Source: Hymenobacter properus
GTDB taxonomy: Bacteria > Bacteroidota > Bacteroidia > Cytophagales > Hymenobacteraceae
DNA length: 64,000 nucleotides
Reading direction: 5' to 3'
Assembly (NCBI RefSeq): GCF_015694735.1
Contig: NZ_JADQDP010000002.1
Coordinates: forward strand, 372,001-436,000
Part shown: piece after piece, positions 50,262-58,052 of the stretch
Numbering within the stretch: position 1 is the first letter of the stretch
How the letters are laid out: each line of letters begins with the position of its first letter
Notes under the pieces: generated by a model
What the model saw: only the letters and a program-made list of their open reading frames with translations
The model's database searches: none
What the model was told of the DNA's origin: nothing
Program-made: the position numbers and the translations under genes

Positions 50262-51467
50262 ATGTCGCATTACCACCGCCTCGGCCAGATTCCGCGCAAG
50301 CGCCACACCCAGTTTCGGCAGCCCGATGGCTCCTTGTATTCGGAGCAATTGGTGGGCACGCTGGGTTTTCACGGCGTGTCGTCGCTGCTCTACCACGTGC
50401 ACCCGCCCACCCAGATTAAGCATGTGGGCGAGCCCAAGCCCTTCGCGCCCAAGCTGCTGAAAGACCGGCCCCTGCAGCCCGAGCACCTGCGCACGCTCGC
50501 CCAAACTACCACCGGCGGCGACTACCTGGCCGCCCGCCAAACGCTGCTCGGCAACGCCGACGTGACCATGAGCATCTGCAACCCCACGGAGAAGCGAATG
50601 GATTACTACTACAAAAACGCCCAGGCCGACGAGGTGATTTTCGTGCACGAAGGCCGCGGCGAGCTGTGGAGCCAGATGGGCAAGGTGGCCTTCGAGCCCG
50701 GCGACTACGTGGTGGTGCCGCGCACCATCATTCACCAGCTGCACTTCGAAGAAGGGCCGGTGCGGCTCATGATTATCGAGTCGTTCAGCCCCGTGGAAAC
50801 GGTGCGGCGCTACCGCAACCACTTCGGCCAGCTGCTGGAGCACTCGCCCTACTGCGAGCGCGACATGCGCCCGCCCACCGAGCTGCTGCCCCACGAGCAG
50901 CCCGAGGGCGACTATCTGGTGCGCGTGAAAAAGGAGGGCATGCTGCATGAGCTGACCTACGCCCACACGCCCTTCGACGTGGTGGGCTGGGACGGGTATT
51001 TCTACCCCTACGCCTTTAGCATCCACGATTTTGAGCCCATCACCGGGCGCCTGCACCAGCCGCCGCCCGTGCACCAGACGTTTGAGGGGCACAACTACGT
51101 CATCTGTTCCTTCGTGCCGCGTTTGTTCGACTATCACCCGCTCAGCATTCCGGCGCCTTACAACCACGCCAACGTGGACTCGGACGAGGTGCTGTACTAC
51201 GTGGCCGGCAACTTCATGTCGCGCAAGGGCGTCGATTTGGCGTCTTTCACCTGGCACCCCACGGGGCTGCCCCACGGCCCGCACCCCGGCACCGTGGAAG
51301 CCAGCATTGGCAAGACCGAAACCCACGAGCTGGCCGTGATGGTGGACACCTTCCGCCCGCTCTACCTCACCGAAGCGGCCCTGCCGTATGTGGATGCCCG
51401 CTACCCCATGAGCTGGAACCCCGGCTTCGTGCCCGACCCGCCGCGCTCGGCCGACATGATGGATTGA
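50262..51467 (+). CDS. hmgA: Homogentisate 1,2-dioxygenase
   Basis: A 401-residue iron(II) dioxygenase that opens the ring of homogentisate in tyrosine/phenylalanine breakdown. The start at 50262 (MSHYHRLGQIPRKRH) matches the family; the 23 residues before it are derived from the repeat region. Cupin-type segments EVIFVHEGRGEL and VVPRTIIHQLHF are followed by the iron-site region HANVDSDEVLYYVAGNF and FTWHPTGLPHGPHPG. No other pathway gene (fumarylacetoacetase, 4-hydroxyphenylpyruvate dioxygenase) is in the window. Regulation not evident. Confidence 0.93.
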   Translation: MSHYHRLGQIPRKRHTQFRQPDGSLYSEQLVGTLGFHGVSSLLYHVHPPTQIKHVGEPKPFAPKLLKDRPLQPEHLRTLAQTTTGGDYLAARQTLLGNADVTMSICNPTEKRMDYYYKNAQADEVIFVHEGRGELWSQMGKVAFEPGDYVVVPRTIIHQLHFEEGPVRLMIIESFSPVETVRRYRNHFGQLLEHSPYCERDMRPPTELLPHEQPEGDYLVRVKKEGMLHELTYAHTPFDVVGWDGYFYPYAFSIHDFEPITGRLHQPPPVHQTFEGHNYVICSFVPRLFDYHPLSIPAPYNHANVDSDEVLYYVAGNFMSRKGVDLASFTWHPTGLPHGPHPGTVEASIGKTETHELAVMVDTFRPLYLTEAALPYVDARYPMSWNPGFVPDPPRSADMMD

Positions 51468-51568
51468 GCTGGAAATGCGTAACTTCATCGGGTTGCCGGG
51501 CCGCTGTGAGCGAACTTTTTAGCGGCCGCATTGCGTATACCGAAACCTAACCAACCGTTTGACCATCT

Positions 51569-52108
51569 ATGAAAAAATTACTTTTCCTCGCCCCGGCGCT
51601 GGTGCTACTGACGGTATTCGGCTGCAAAAAGAACCCGCTCGATGAGCTGCTGACATTTACCGTAGACGTGTCGCAGAACTCGCGCATCCCCCCGCCCAGC
51701 ATTTTTTACACGGGCCTGCCCAAGCCGGTTTCCATCATCACGAACTCGGAGGCATCGTTTCGCAACAACAAGACCACTCGCGACAAAGTCAAGAACGTGC
51801 TGCTCGACCAGATGCAGCTCACGTTGGTGAGCCCGTCCACGCTCAACTTCGACTTTCTGGATAGCCTCAAGGTGTACATCAACACCCCGAAAACCAACAA
51901 CCGGATTATGCTCGCCTACCTCTACAACCCGCCCAGAGGAGCGAAAACCCTGACGCTGGTGCCCACCACCGAGCGCCTCGACGACTACCTGAAATCGGAA
52001 ACCTACGAGCTGACGGTGTATAGCCGGCAACGGCCCAACTACTTCGTCCGCGACTCGCTCACCATTCGTTCCGACACGCGCTTTAAAGTGACGGCCAACT
52101 CGCTGTAA
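51569..52108 (+). CDS. Small lipoprotein of unknown function
   Basis: A 179-residue lipoprotein: MKKLLFLAPALVLLTVFGC gives a lipobox (VFGC) with lipidation at C19, then a beta-rich body (TFTVDVSQNSRIPPP, LTLVSPSTLNFDFLDSLKVY, LDDYLKSETYELTVYSR). No known domain is recognised, though the size and pattern recur in Bacteroidota lipoproteins. A strong terminator follows; the gene stands alone. Possibly an outer-membrane-anchored structural protein. Confidence 0.82.
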   Translation: MKKLLFLAPALVLLTVFGCKKNPLDELLTFTVDVSQNSRIPPPSIFYTGLPKPVSIITNSEASFRNNKTTRDKVKNVLLDQMQLTLVSPSTLNFDFLDSLKVYINTPKTNNRIMLAYLYNPPRGAKTLTLVPTTERLDDYLKSETYELTVYSRQRPNYFVRDSLTIRSDTRFKVTANSL

Positions 52109-52132
52109 GCCCATTTGGCCCAGGCTTCTAAT

Positions 52133-52164
52133 AAAAAAGCCGACCCTCGCAGGTCGGCTTTTTT
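52133..52164. terminator. Terminator, 13-bp perfect stem
   Basis: AAAAAAGCCGACC pairs exactly with GGTCGGCTTTTTT around a 6-base loop; it can serve both converging genes. Confidence 0.9.
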
Positions 52165-52201
52165 GTTGCATTGATTGCACCGGGCGGGCCGGGCAGCTGC
52201 G

Positions 52202-52936
52202 TTATTTGACCACCGCAATGCGGTTGTAGTGGTCCATCATTTTGGCGATGTCGGCCGGGCGGGTGTAGTCGAGGTGCTGGGTGTTGGCGAAGGTGCGCAC
52301 GTCGTTGGCCCGGCTGCCGAAGAGGCGCAGCACGGCCGATTCGGTGGGCTCCAGCGGACGCAGAGGCTCGGTACCCACGGTGCCGGGGCCGGCCACCAGC
52401 GTGCCCACCAGGGGGCGCTTGCTGGTGGTGGCCTCGTCAGCCGGGGCATACAGCCAGGCCAGCAGCAGCGGGCCCGCGTCGATGGCGGTGAGAACTTCCA
52501 CGTACTCGCGGCGGGTGCCGGCGCTGCCTTCTTTCACCAGGCGCGAGCGGAAGCGGCGCACCGGGGCGGCGGGGTCGCCGGCCTCGCCCAGGTCGAAGCC
52601 GCGCAGGCTGCTGGCGGGCCAAAAGTGCGTCGATTCGAGGTCGATGGAGTCCTGGGCTTCGAGCAGGTGCAGGCCCGCGTGGTAGCGCAGGCCGGGCACT
52701 AGCAGGGAGCGGCCATCGGCGGTGCGCAAATAGCCCAATTGAAAAGCAGGGCCGCCCACGAACCCACTAGTTTGTTGCTTCAGCGAAGCGCGGTAACCCT
52801 CGGCCACGGCGCCGGTGTTGGCTTGCTGGTAAGCCACGCGTGCATCGGCTACGTCGCGCGAGGTTTGGGCGGCGGCAGGCGCGGCCCCGCTCACGGCCGC
52901 GGCAAAAAGGAGTGATAAGCAGAAAGAAGTTTTCAC
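52202..52936 (-). CDS. Secreted protein of an unknown family, paralogue A
   Basis: A 244-residue exported protein with a signal peptide (MKTSFCLSLLFAAAVSG, cut near PAAAQ). A GTG at 52936 is chosen; another GTG at 52969 lies within an exact -7 box (TAATTTTG, 52969-52976, minus strand), which argues against it. The mature part has the motifs YHAGLHLLEAQDS, FWPASSLRGFDLG, RREYVEVLT and AVLRLFGSRANDVRTFA. The next gene (paralogue B) shares these in the same order, so the pair arose by duplication. No known family is recognised; it is probably an envelope protein. Confidence 0.78.
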   Translation of the reverse strand: MKTSFCLSLLFAAAVSGAAPAAAQTSRDVADARVAYQQANTGAVAEGYRASLKQQTSGFVGGPAFQLGYLRTADGRSLLVPGLRYHAGLHLLEAQDSIDLESTHFWPASSLRGFDLGEAGDPAAPVRRFRSRLVKEGSAGTRREYVEVLTAIDAGPLLLAWLYAPADEATTSKRPLVGTLVAGPGTVGTEPLRPLEPTESAVLRLFGSRANDVRTFANTQHLDYTRPADIAKMMDHYNRIAVVK

Positions 52937-52968
52937 GAATAATGAAGTAAAGCCTATAAGGAAAGGCA

Positions 52969-52976
52969 CAAAATTA
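52969..52976 (-). promoter_or_regulatory. -7 box of paralogue A gene
   Basis: TAATTTTG on the minus strand matches TAnnTTTG exactly, 33 bases before the GTG at 52936. A matching -33 element was not found at the usual distance. Confidence 0.4.
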
Positions 52977-53064
52977 CAACGCCAACGGCTGTCGTGGGCC
53001 AGGCAAAAAAGTAGTTGCCGTGGCCTTAACGGCTGAATTTCACGAAGTCAGCAGCAGAATATGG

Positions 53065-53811
53065 CTATTTGCCCTGCTGGTTGTAGTATTCCACCATGCG
53101 CAGCACCTGGGCCAGGTCGGTGTAGCTGAGGTGTTCCTTGGCGGCATAAGCTTCTACCTGAGCAGCGCGGGTGCCAAACAGCCGCAACACGTCCCGCCGA
53201 TTGAGCGAGAGGGCCCGCAGGGGCTCCTGCGGCGTGGAGGAGGGACCCGCCAACACCACCTGGCCGATTTCGGTGCGGGCCGGGCGGGTTTCGGTGTGCA
53301 GAATGGGGTCGAGCACGGCGTCGTCGTGCACGTAGTGGTGCAGCACGGCCAGCACCAGGAAAGCGTTGTCGTCGGGCGTGAGCACTTCCACAAAGTTGCG
53401 CTCGGTGCCTCCGTTGCGCACCAGGAAGGTGCGGAAATGCCGCGTATCGGCCCCTTTACCCATATAAAAGCCGTCGAGGCTACCGGGCGGCCACACGTGG
53501 CTGCCGGTCGAGTCGCGCACTTCGAGCAGGTGCAGGGCCACGTTGTACTTCATGGCCGGCACGCGCACGCGGCGCTTGTTGGGCAGCACCAGCACGCCGG
53601 GCTGGTCGACGCTGACGAGGTAGGCTTCGGGCGCCTTGATGAGGTCTTTGCGCATGCGTTCCAGCGCGCCCGGCGAGTTGGCCTGCTGGTAGATGCCCAG
53701 GGCCACTTCGCCCAAGTCGCGCGTGTAGGTGGGCTGGGCGCGGGCTGGCGTGAGCAAGCCACTGACGGTGAGCGCCAGGCCGACAAAGAGAGAGGTAAAG
53801 GGACGTTTCAT
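53065..53811 (-). CDS. Secreted protein of an unknown family, paralogue B
   Basis: A 248-residue exported protein: MKRPFTSLFVGLALTVSGLL signal, cut near PARAQ. It shares with paralogue A YNVALHLLEVRDS versus YHAGLHLLEAQDS, HVWPPGSLDGF versus HFWPASSLRGF, NFVEVLTPDDNAFLVLAVL versus EYVEVLTAIDAGPLLLAWL, and DVLRLFGTRAAQVEAYA versus AVLRLFGSRANDVRTFA. It lies on the same strand just upstream of paralogue A, separated by about 130 bases. The ATG at 53811 begins the signal peptide. No enzyme motif is seen. Confidence 0.82.
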   Translation of the reverse strand: MKRPFTSLFVGLALTVSGLLTPARAQPTYTRDLGEVALGIYQQANSPGALERMRKDLIKAPEAYLVSVDQPGVLVLPNKRRVRVPAMKYNVALHLLEVRDSTGSHVWPPGSLDGFYMGKGADTRHFRTFLVRNGGTERNFVEVLTPDDNAFLVLAVLHHYVHDDAVLDPILHTETRPARTEIGQVVLAGPSSTPQEPLRALSLNRRDVLRLFGTRAAQVEAYAAKEHLSYTDLAQVLRMVEYYNQQGK

Positions 53812-53886
53812 GGAGAAAATAGTTGGAACCTTGTGGCGTTGGCAGAAAGAGTGCCAAAGCATGGCGCAGGCCCGCAGTGCCGGTGC

Positions 53887-55428
53887 CTACCGGTTGCGGC
53901 CGTACTGCTCGTGGCTGCTCACCCAGTCGGAACTGCTGATGGCGGCGCCCAGGCTTAGCTCGCCGGCCAGCACCACGCCGGCCACTATTTCGGCAAACTT
54001 GCGCACCGTGCCGCGGCCCACGCAGCCCAGCATTTGCAGGCACTCGTTTTGGGTGGCCAGGCCGGTGCCGCCGCCGTGCGTGGCCACGATGAGCGACGGA
54101 ATGGTGATGCTGATGTACAAGTCCCCGTCCTTGGTCACTTCCGAATACAGAATGCCCGCGCTCGACTCGCTCACGTTGGCCACGTCTTGCCCGGTGGCGA
54201 TGAACAGGGCCGTGATGCCGTTGGCCGAGTGAGCGCCGTTGTTGTTGGCGCCCGAGATGAAGGCGCCCACGTTGCTCACCTGGCCGTGGTAGGCCAGCTG
54301 CTCGGGCGTCACGCGCATGCGCTGCATCAGCACGTCGCGCTTCACCACGGCCTCGGCCACCACGCGCTTGCCACGGGTGCGCATCACGTTGATTTGCGAG
54401 GCTTTTTTATCAGTAGCAAAGTTCGATTCGAGGTAGAAGTGCTCGATTTTCGGGCCCTTGTAGTTTTCCAGAATCCAGGAGCAGGCCGCGAAGGTGGCGC
54501 GGCCCACCATGTTTTGCCCCGCCGCGTCGCCGGTGCTGAAATTGAAGCGCAGGTAAGCAAACTTGTTGCTCAAATACGTGTCGATGTACTGCAACTTGGC
54601 CACGCTAGACGTGCTTTCGGCCTGCGGCCGAATCTGGTTGATGTTGTCTTCCACCCACTTGCCAAAGTCGCGGGCCCCACGGGCATCGTCGAATACGAAC
54701 ACCGGTGCCCGCTGCATGGCATCGCCAATGACGGTGCACTTCACGCCGCCGCACAGGTTCAGCACCTGCATGCCGCGGTTGTAGCTGGCCACCAGCGTGC
54801 CCTCGGTGGTGGCCATTGGAATGAGGAAATCGCCCTGCGCGTGCTCGCCGTGCACGGTGAGCGGCCCGGCCAGGCCCACCGGAATCTGGGCCACGCCCAT
54901 GAAATGCTCGCAGTTACCTTTCAGCACGTGCGCATCGAATGAGTACTCCTTCAGGTGTTTAAATTCTTTGCCCGAAAATTCCTCGGCAAAGCGCTGGCGG
55001 GCCGCAATGGCGGCTTCGGCGTAGTCGTCCTCGTCGGAGCGCGGGATGCGGGGCTTGTGCATGGCGGCGCCTACAATGGCGTCTTCCACTTCCACGTGCA
55101 GCTCGCCGAAGGCATCGGTGCTGAACCAGGCCTGCACCGGGTGCATGCCCTCGGGCAGGGCCGGCGTGGCCAGCCGAATGGTGAGGGAGCGGCCCACGGG
55201 TAGGTCGATGGCCTGGCCGTCCGCGTTAATCTGGCTGGCGGGGCGCTGCTCGCCGTCGCCCAGGTCCACTACTATCTGCTCGGCTGGCACTATCGTCTCC
55301 CCAATCTTCACCTGCTTGAAGCCGGTCACCTTCACGGTGTCGAGCCGGTTTTTGATGCTGAAGGCCACGCCTTGGTTGTCGGGCAGGTTGTGCAGGCTGC
55401 CGCGCGTGTAGAGCAGCTTGAGAAGCAT
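53887..55428 (-). CDS. Hydroxymethylglutaryl-CoA reductase
   Basis: A 513-residue enzyme that makes mevalonate from HMG-CoA using NAD(P)H. Family motifs in order: MGVAQIPVGLAGPL, PMATTEGTLVAS with the catalytic glutamate, FNFSTGDAAGQNMVGRAT, a lysine site in DKKASQINVMRTRGKRVVAEA, the aspartate in FIATGQDVANV, and VATHGGGTGLATQ. The C-terminus has SSHEQYGRNR, in the position of the catalytic histidine of class I reductases. The N-terminal about 130 residues (RGSLHNLPDNQGVAFSIKNRL) are an extra domain. ATG at 55428 is chosen over 55449 because the family pattern begins MLLKLLYTRG. Likely role: isoprenoid synthesis by the mevalonate route. Nothing adjacent belongs to that pathway. Confidence 0.9.
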   Translation of the reverse strand: MLLKLLYTRGSLHNLPDNQGVAFSIKNRLDTVKVTGFKQVKIGETIVPAEQIVVDLGDGEQRPASQINADGQAIDLPVGRSLTIRLATPALPEGMHPVQAWFSTDAFGELHVEVEDAIVGAAMHKPRIPRSDEDDYAEAAIAARQRFAEEFSGKEFKHLKEYSFDAHVLKGNCEHFMGVAQIPVGLAGPLTVHGEHAQGDFLIPMATTEGTLVASYNRGMQVLNLCGGVKCTVIGDAMQRAPVFVFDDARGARDFGKWVEDNINQIRPQAESTSSVAKLQYIDTYLSNKFAYLRFNFSTGDAAGQNMVGRATFAACSWILENYKGPKIEHFYLESNFATDKKASQINVMRTRGKRVVAEAVVKRDVLMQRMRVTPEQLAYHGQVSNVGAFISGANNNGAHSANGITALFIATGQDVANVSESSAGILYSEVTKDGDLYISITIPSLIVATHGGGTGLATQNECLQMLGCVGRGTVRKFAEIVAGVVLAGELSLGAAISSSDWVSSHEQYGRNR

Positions 55429-55555
55429 GGGGCTGGGCGTGAAGACCATGGGAGCGGTGGGGTTGAGGTTGTGTGGAAGTGAAGTGGCGAAGAAGCGCGG
55501 GGGGAAGATGGGGAATTTTGGGCGGAATCGGCAAGCTGCCGCTACGCTGCGGGGC

Positions 55556-56017
55556 TCACTGTAGGCAAATAATCATGGAGAAAGATAATTGCACGCTCAC
55601 ATTCACACCGTTTTGCTGCCCCGGTCGAAAAGGAGGCAGGGCGCGAATAGCGCGTACCACTTCCGCATCGAGTGCCGCAATGCCGGAGCTGCGGGCAAGG
55701 CGGGCCTGCCGAATGGCGCCCGTTTCGCTGACGATAAAAGTGGCCACAAACCGGTTGGGCGCTTCCTGAGTGGTGGCTGGCAGGTGAATATGCCGCTGCA
55801 GGTATTGCCGCCAGGCGGCATCTCCGCCACCCGTTCGAAACTCAGGCATGCGCTCCACGAAAAGGAATACGGGCGCCGCCCCAACCGGGGTGTGCGAAAT
55901 ATGAGCAGCCTGGGCCGCAACAGTTGAACTTCTGCAGCAGAATGCCCCGGTCAAAACCAGCACCAGCCAAATAAGCGGCCCCGCGACAGTATTTGAAGTG
56001 CTGGAATGTACGACCAC
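55556..56017 (-). CDS. Small TonB C-terminal-domain protein
   Basis: A 153-residue protein starting with GTG at 56017, two bases past the stop of the next upstream gene, suggesting translational coupling. It has a hydrophobic N-terminal segment (PLIWLVLVLTGAFCC), and a TonB-type domain (VFLFVERMPEFRTGGGDA, WRQYLQRHIHLPA, RFVATFIVSETGAIRQARLA, GIAALDAEVVRAIRALP, FRPGQQNGVNVSVQLSF). TonB domains normally contact outer-membrane transporters, but no ExbB/ExbD or TonB-dependent receptor is in the window, so it may serve another envelope function. Possible lipoprotein-like N-terminus; not certain. Confidence 0.78.
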   Translation of the reverse strand: MVVHSSTSNTVAGPLIWLVLVLTGAFCCRSSTVAAQAAHISHTPVGAAPVFLFVERMPEFRTGGGDAAWRQYLQRHIHLPATTQEAPNRFVATFIVSETGAIRQARLARSSGIAALDAEVVRAIRALPPFRPGQQNGVNVSVQLSFSMIICLQ

Positions 56018-56019
56018 GG

Positions 56020-56769
56020 CTATTTTAGCTTAAAGTTCACTGGCAGCACCACGTCTACGCTAACTGGGTGGCCATTTTGCATACCCGGCTCGAAGCCAAC
56101 CATTCCCCCAATGGTTTTCAATACGGCAGCGTCCACTTGCGGGCTAAACCCCCTGATTACTCTCGCGTTGCTGGGAAGCCCATCGGCACCCACCGTGAAG
56201 GCCACGAAAATGCGTCCGGAAGCGCCCTCACCTGCCAGAACATCCGGCGCCGGCCAGTTGGTGTGCCGCTGCAGGTAGTCGGCCATCGCCCGGACGCCAC
56301 CGCCCCGGAAAGTTGGCATGTGCTCCACCACCACGCCCAGAAACGGCAGCCGGTTCTTATCTGCCAACGCCGCCGAATCCTGCTTTGAGGCTTCTGTGTG
56401 CGCTTGCGCTGGCTGTGTTACTAGCTGCTCATAGTCAATTCCCCGTCGCCGCACCTGCGCCCACGCCTCGCGCGCCGTGAGGCCCTGGCCCACCACCAGC
56501 ACCAGCGCCAGCAGAAACCAGCGCAGCCGCCGCGGCAGGGTAGGGGCGGGGGCCACCTGCGCCTGCCGAAAGCTGCCGCACACCTGCCCATTGGGCGAGG
56601 CGGCGCGGGCGGCGGCCAGGTCGGCCAGGGGGTCGGGGCTTTGGCTGAAATCCTGCACCACGCGCTGGCACTGGCCGCAGAAGCTTCCCCGCGGATGCGC
56701 CGCAAACGCGGCCCGGTCGACGGGGCAAGGGTTCAGCACCGCGTTGAAAGTGGGTAATTGAAGAAGCAT
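56020..56769 (-). CDS. TonB-domain protein with N-terminal cysteine-rich segment
   Basis: A 249-residue protein. ATG at 56769 is chosen because the N-terminal motif CPVDRAAFAAHPRGSFCGQCQRVV begins there (cysteines C15, C31 and C34 in rough numbering suggest a zinc-ribbon-like cytoplasmic domain). A transmembrane helix (LRWFLLALVLVVGQGLTA, about 83-100) follows, then a periplasmic stretch and a TonB C-terminal domain (VEHMPTFRGGGVRAMADYL, ASGRIFVAFTVGADGLPS, VDAAVLKTIGGMVGFEPGMQNGHPVS). It is coupled to the smaller TonB-domain gene downstream, with which it shares the same motifs; both are probably descended from one gene. Partner proteins are unknown. Confidence 0.8.
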   Translation of the reverse strand: MLLQLPTFNAVLNPCPVDRAAFAAHPRGSFCGQCQRVVQDFSQSPDPLADLAAARAASPNGQVCGSFRQAQVAPAPTLPRRLRWFLLALVLVVGQGLTAREAWAQVRRRGIDYEQLVTQPAQAHTEASKQDSAALADKNRLPFLGVVVEHMPTFRGGGVRAMADYLQRHTNWPAPDVLAGEGASGRIFVAFTVGADGLPSNARVIRGFSPQVDAAVLKTIGGMVGFEPGMQNGHPVSVDVVLPVNFKLK

Positions 56770-56850
56770 AGAAATAAAACCAAGCGAACCCGGGCTAATT
56801 GACGTGCGCCCGGAATAGCTGCCTAACGCTAGCGGCCGGTTATTTAGCAC

Positions 56851-57102
56851 GTTGGGTGGGCGGCTAAGTTGAGGCCGGTAAAGTATTTGGCAAACCGGAC
56901 CGTTTGCAAGGCGGAGCCGGCGGCAGATTCACAATCTGTTCACTCACCGGGTGCGTACTTGCCCTGTTTAAAACCCTCGCGCACCGGCGCGGTTTATAGC
57001 CGCTGCGCAGCCGCCAACGCCCTTTCGGCAGGGCAAGGGCTGCGCCGGGCATGTTATCTTTGTATGTCGGTTGGCCTTCCCGCCGGCCGCCTCTTTTCTG
57101 CT
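56851..57102. other. Region upstream of the PhyH gene
   Basis: About 250 bases with no gene. An inverted repeat CAAAC-CGGACC-GTTTG (near 56891-56906) and an exact -7 box (TATCTTTG, 57055-57062) are visible. A long in-frame extension of the next gene is not supported. Confidence 0.4.
57055..57062 (+). promoter_or_regulatory. -7 box of the PhyH gene
   Basis: TATCTTTG matches TAnnTTTG exactly, 40 bases before the chosen ATG; it also argues against the longer reading frame being translated. No clear -33 TTTG is present. Confidence 0.4.
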
Positions 57103-57918
57103 ATGGCTCTATCTGCTGATTACCCACGCTTTACCCTCGGCCACGCCCTCACGGCCGAGCAGCGGGCTTTTTTCGCTAAATACGGTTTCCTGCACTTTCG
57201 CCCGTTCGCCTCGCCCGAACACGTTCAGCAAATTCTGCAAGCCACGCAGGAGGTGCAAGCCAAGTGGCTGGCTGAGGGCGTGGAAAAAGTGAACGGCGTG
57301 CCCATCAAATACGGCAAGGACGTGGACGGCTCGCGCATTGTGCAGCGCTTTGCCTTCGCCTCGCAGCACCATCCCGTGCTGCACGAGTTGCTGCAGGATG
57401 AGCGGTTCCGGGCCCTGTTTCCGCTGCTCGAAGCCGAAGGCGGCCGCGTGGGCGAAAACGAGAAAGACGGCCTCGTAGTGAACCACTACGTAAACGTGCC
57501 CGGCTCCGAGTTCAGCCAGATGGGCTGGCACACCGATTCGCTGCGCGACGTGTTCTACGGCAAGCGCATCGGGCCCATGCTCAACGTGGGCCTGCACCTC
57601 GACGGCACCAAGGCCACCAACGGCGGCCTGCGCGTGATACCTGGCACCCACCGCCAGGGCTTGCACAAGATGCTGTTTCGCAAGAAGTACTACAAAGACG
57701 TGTACTACGACCCCAACGAAATGGCCATCGAAACCGAGCCCGGCGACCTCACCGTGCACGACGGCCGCATGTGGCACCGCGTGGCCCAGTCGCCGCTCAT
57801 CGGCGAGGCCAGCCGCCGCCGCGTGATGTACGTGCCCATCATCGCAGGCAAGTACCAGCCCAAGAGCGAAGACAGCCCCACGCCCTTCTACCTGCGCTTC
57901 CTGCACTTGGTGAAGTAA
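57103..57918 (+). CDS. Phytanoyl-CoA dioxygenase-family protein
   Basis: A 271-residue non-haem iron/2-oxoglutarate-dependent oxygenase. The iron-binding HxD is in GWHTDSLRD, the distal histidine in MWHRVAQSPL, and an arginine for 2-oxoglutarate follows in SRRRVMYVPI. The start at 57103 (MALSADYPRFTLGHALT) is chosen; the frame is open further upstream through the promoter. Substrate unknown; bacterial members hydroxylate fatty acids, small metabolites or natural products. It ends 7 bases before a palindromic element and is followed by an SDR gene. Confidence 0.85.
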   Translation: MALSADYPRFTLGHALTAEQRAFFAKYGFLHFRPFASPEHVQQILQATQEVQAKWLAEGVEKVNGVPIKYGKDVDGSRIVQRFAFASQHHPVLHELLQDERFRALFPLLEAEGGRVGENEKDGLVVNHYVNVPGSEFSQMGWHTDSLRDVFYGKRIGPMLNVGLHLDGTKATNGGLRVIPGTHRQGLHKMLFRKKYYKDVYYDPNEMAIETEPGDLTVHDGRMWHRVAQSPLIGEASRRRVMYVPIIAGKYQPKSEDSPTPFYLRFLHLVK

Positions 57919-57925
57919 AAAACGC

Positions 57926-58029
57926 TTGTCATCCTGAGCGCAGCGAAGGACCCTCTCACGGCTAAACGGTTTCCAGTAAATCAATCGGCGTAAACGTGAG
58001 AAGGTCCTTCGCTGCGCTCAGGATGACAA
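57926..58029. repeat. Palindromic intergenic element, copy 9
   Basis: TTGTCATCCTGAGCGCAGCG at the left and its reverse complement at the right, with an apex extending 36 bases and partly self-complementary. It fills the spacer between the PhyH stop and the SDR start (23 bases before the start). Confidence 0.9.
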
Positions 58030-58052
58030 ACATCCCACTAATTTAATCCACC

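Noticed and set aside
56891-56906. CAAAC-CGGACC-GTTTG as a regulator operator
   Set aside because: Only five-base arms; too short to claim beyond chance in a 250-base region.
8074-58029. The palindromic elements as a CRISPR array
   Set aside because: They are dispersed single elements with inverted arms and no regular spacers or cas genes.
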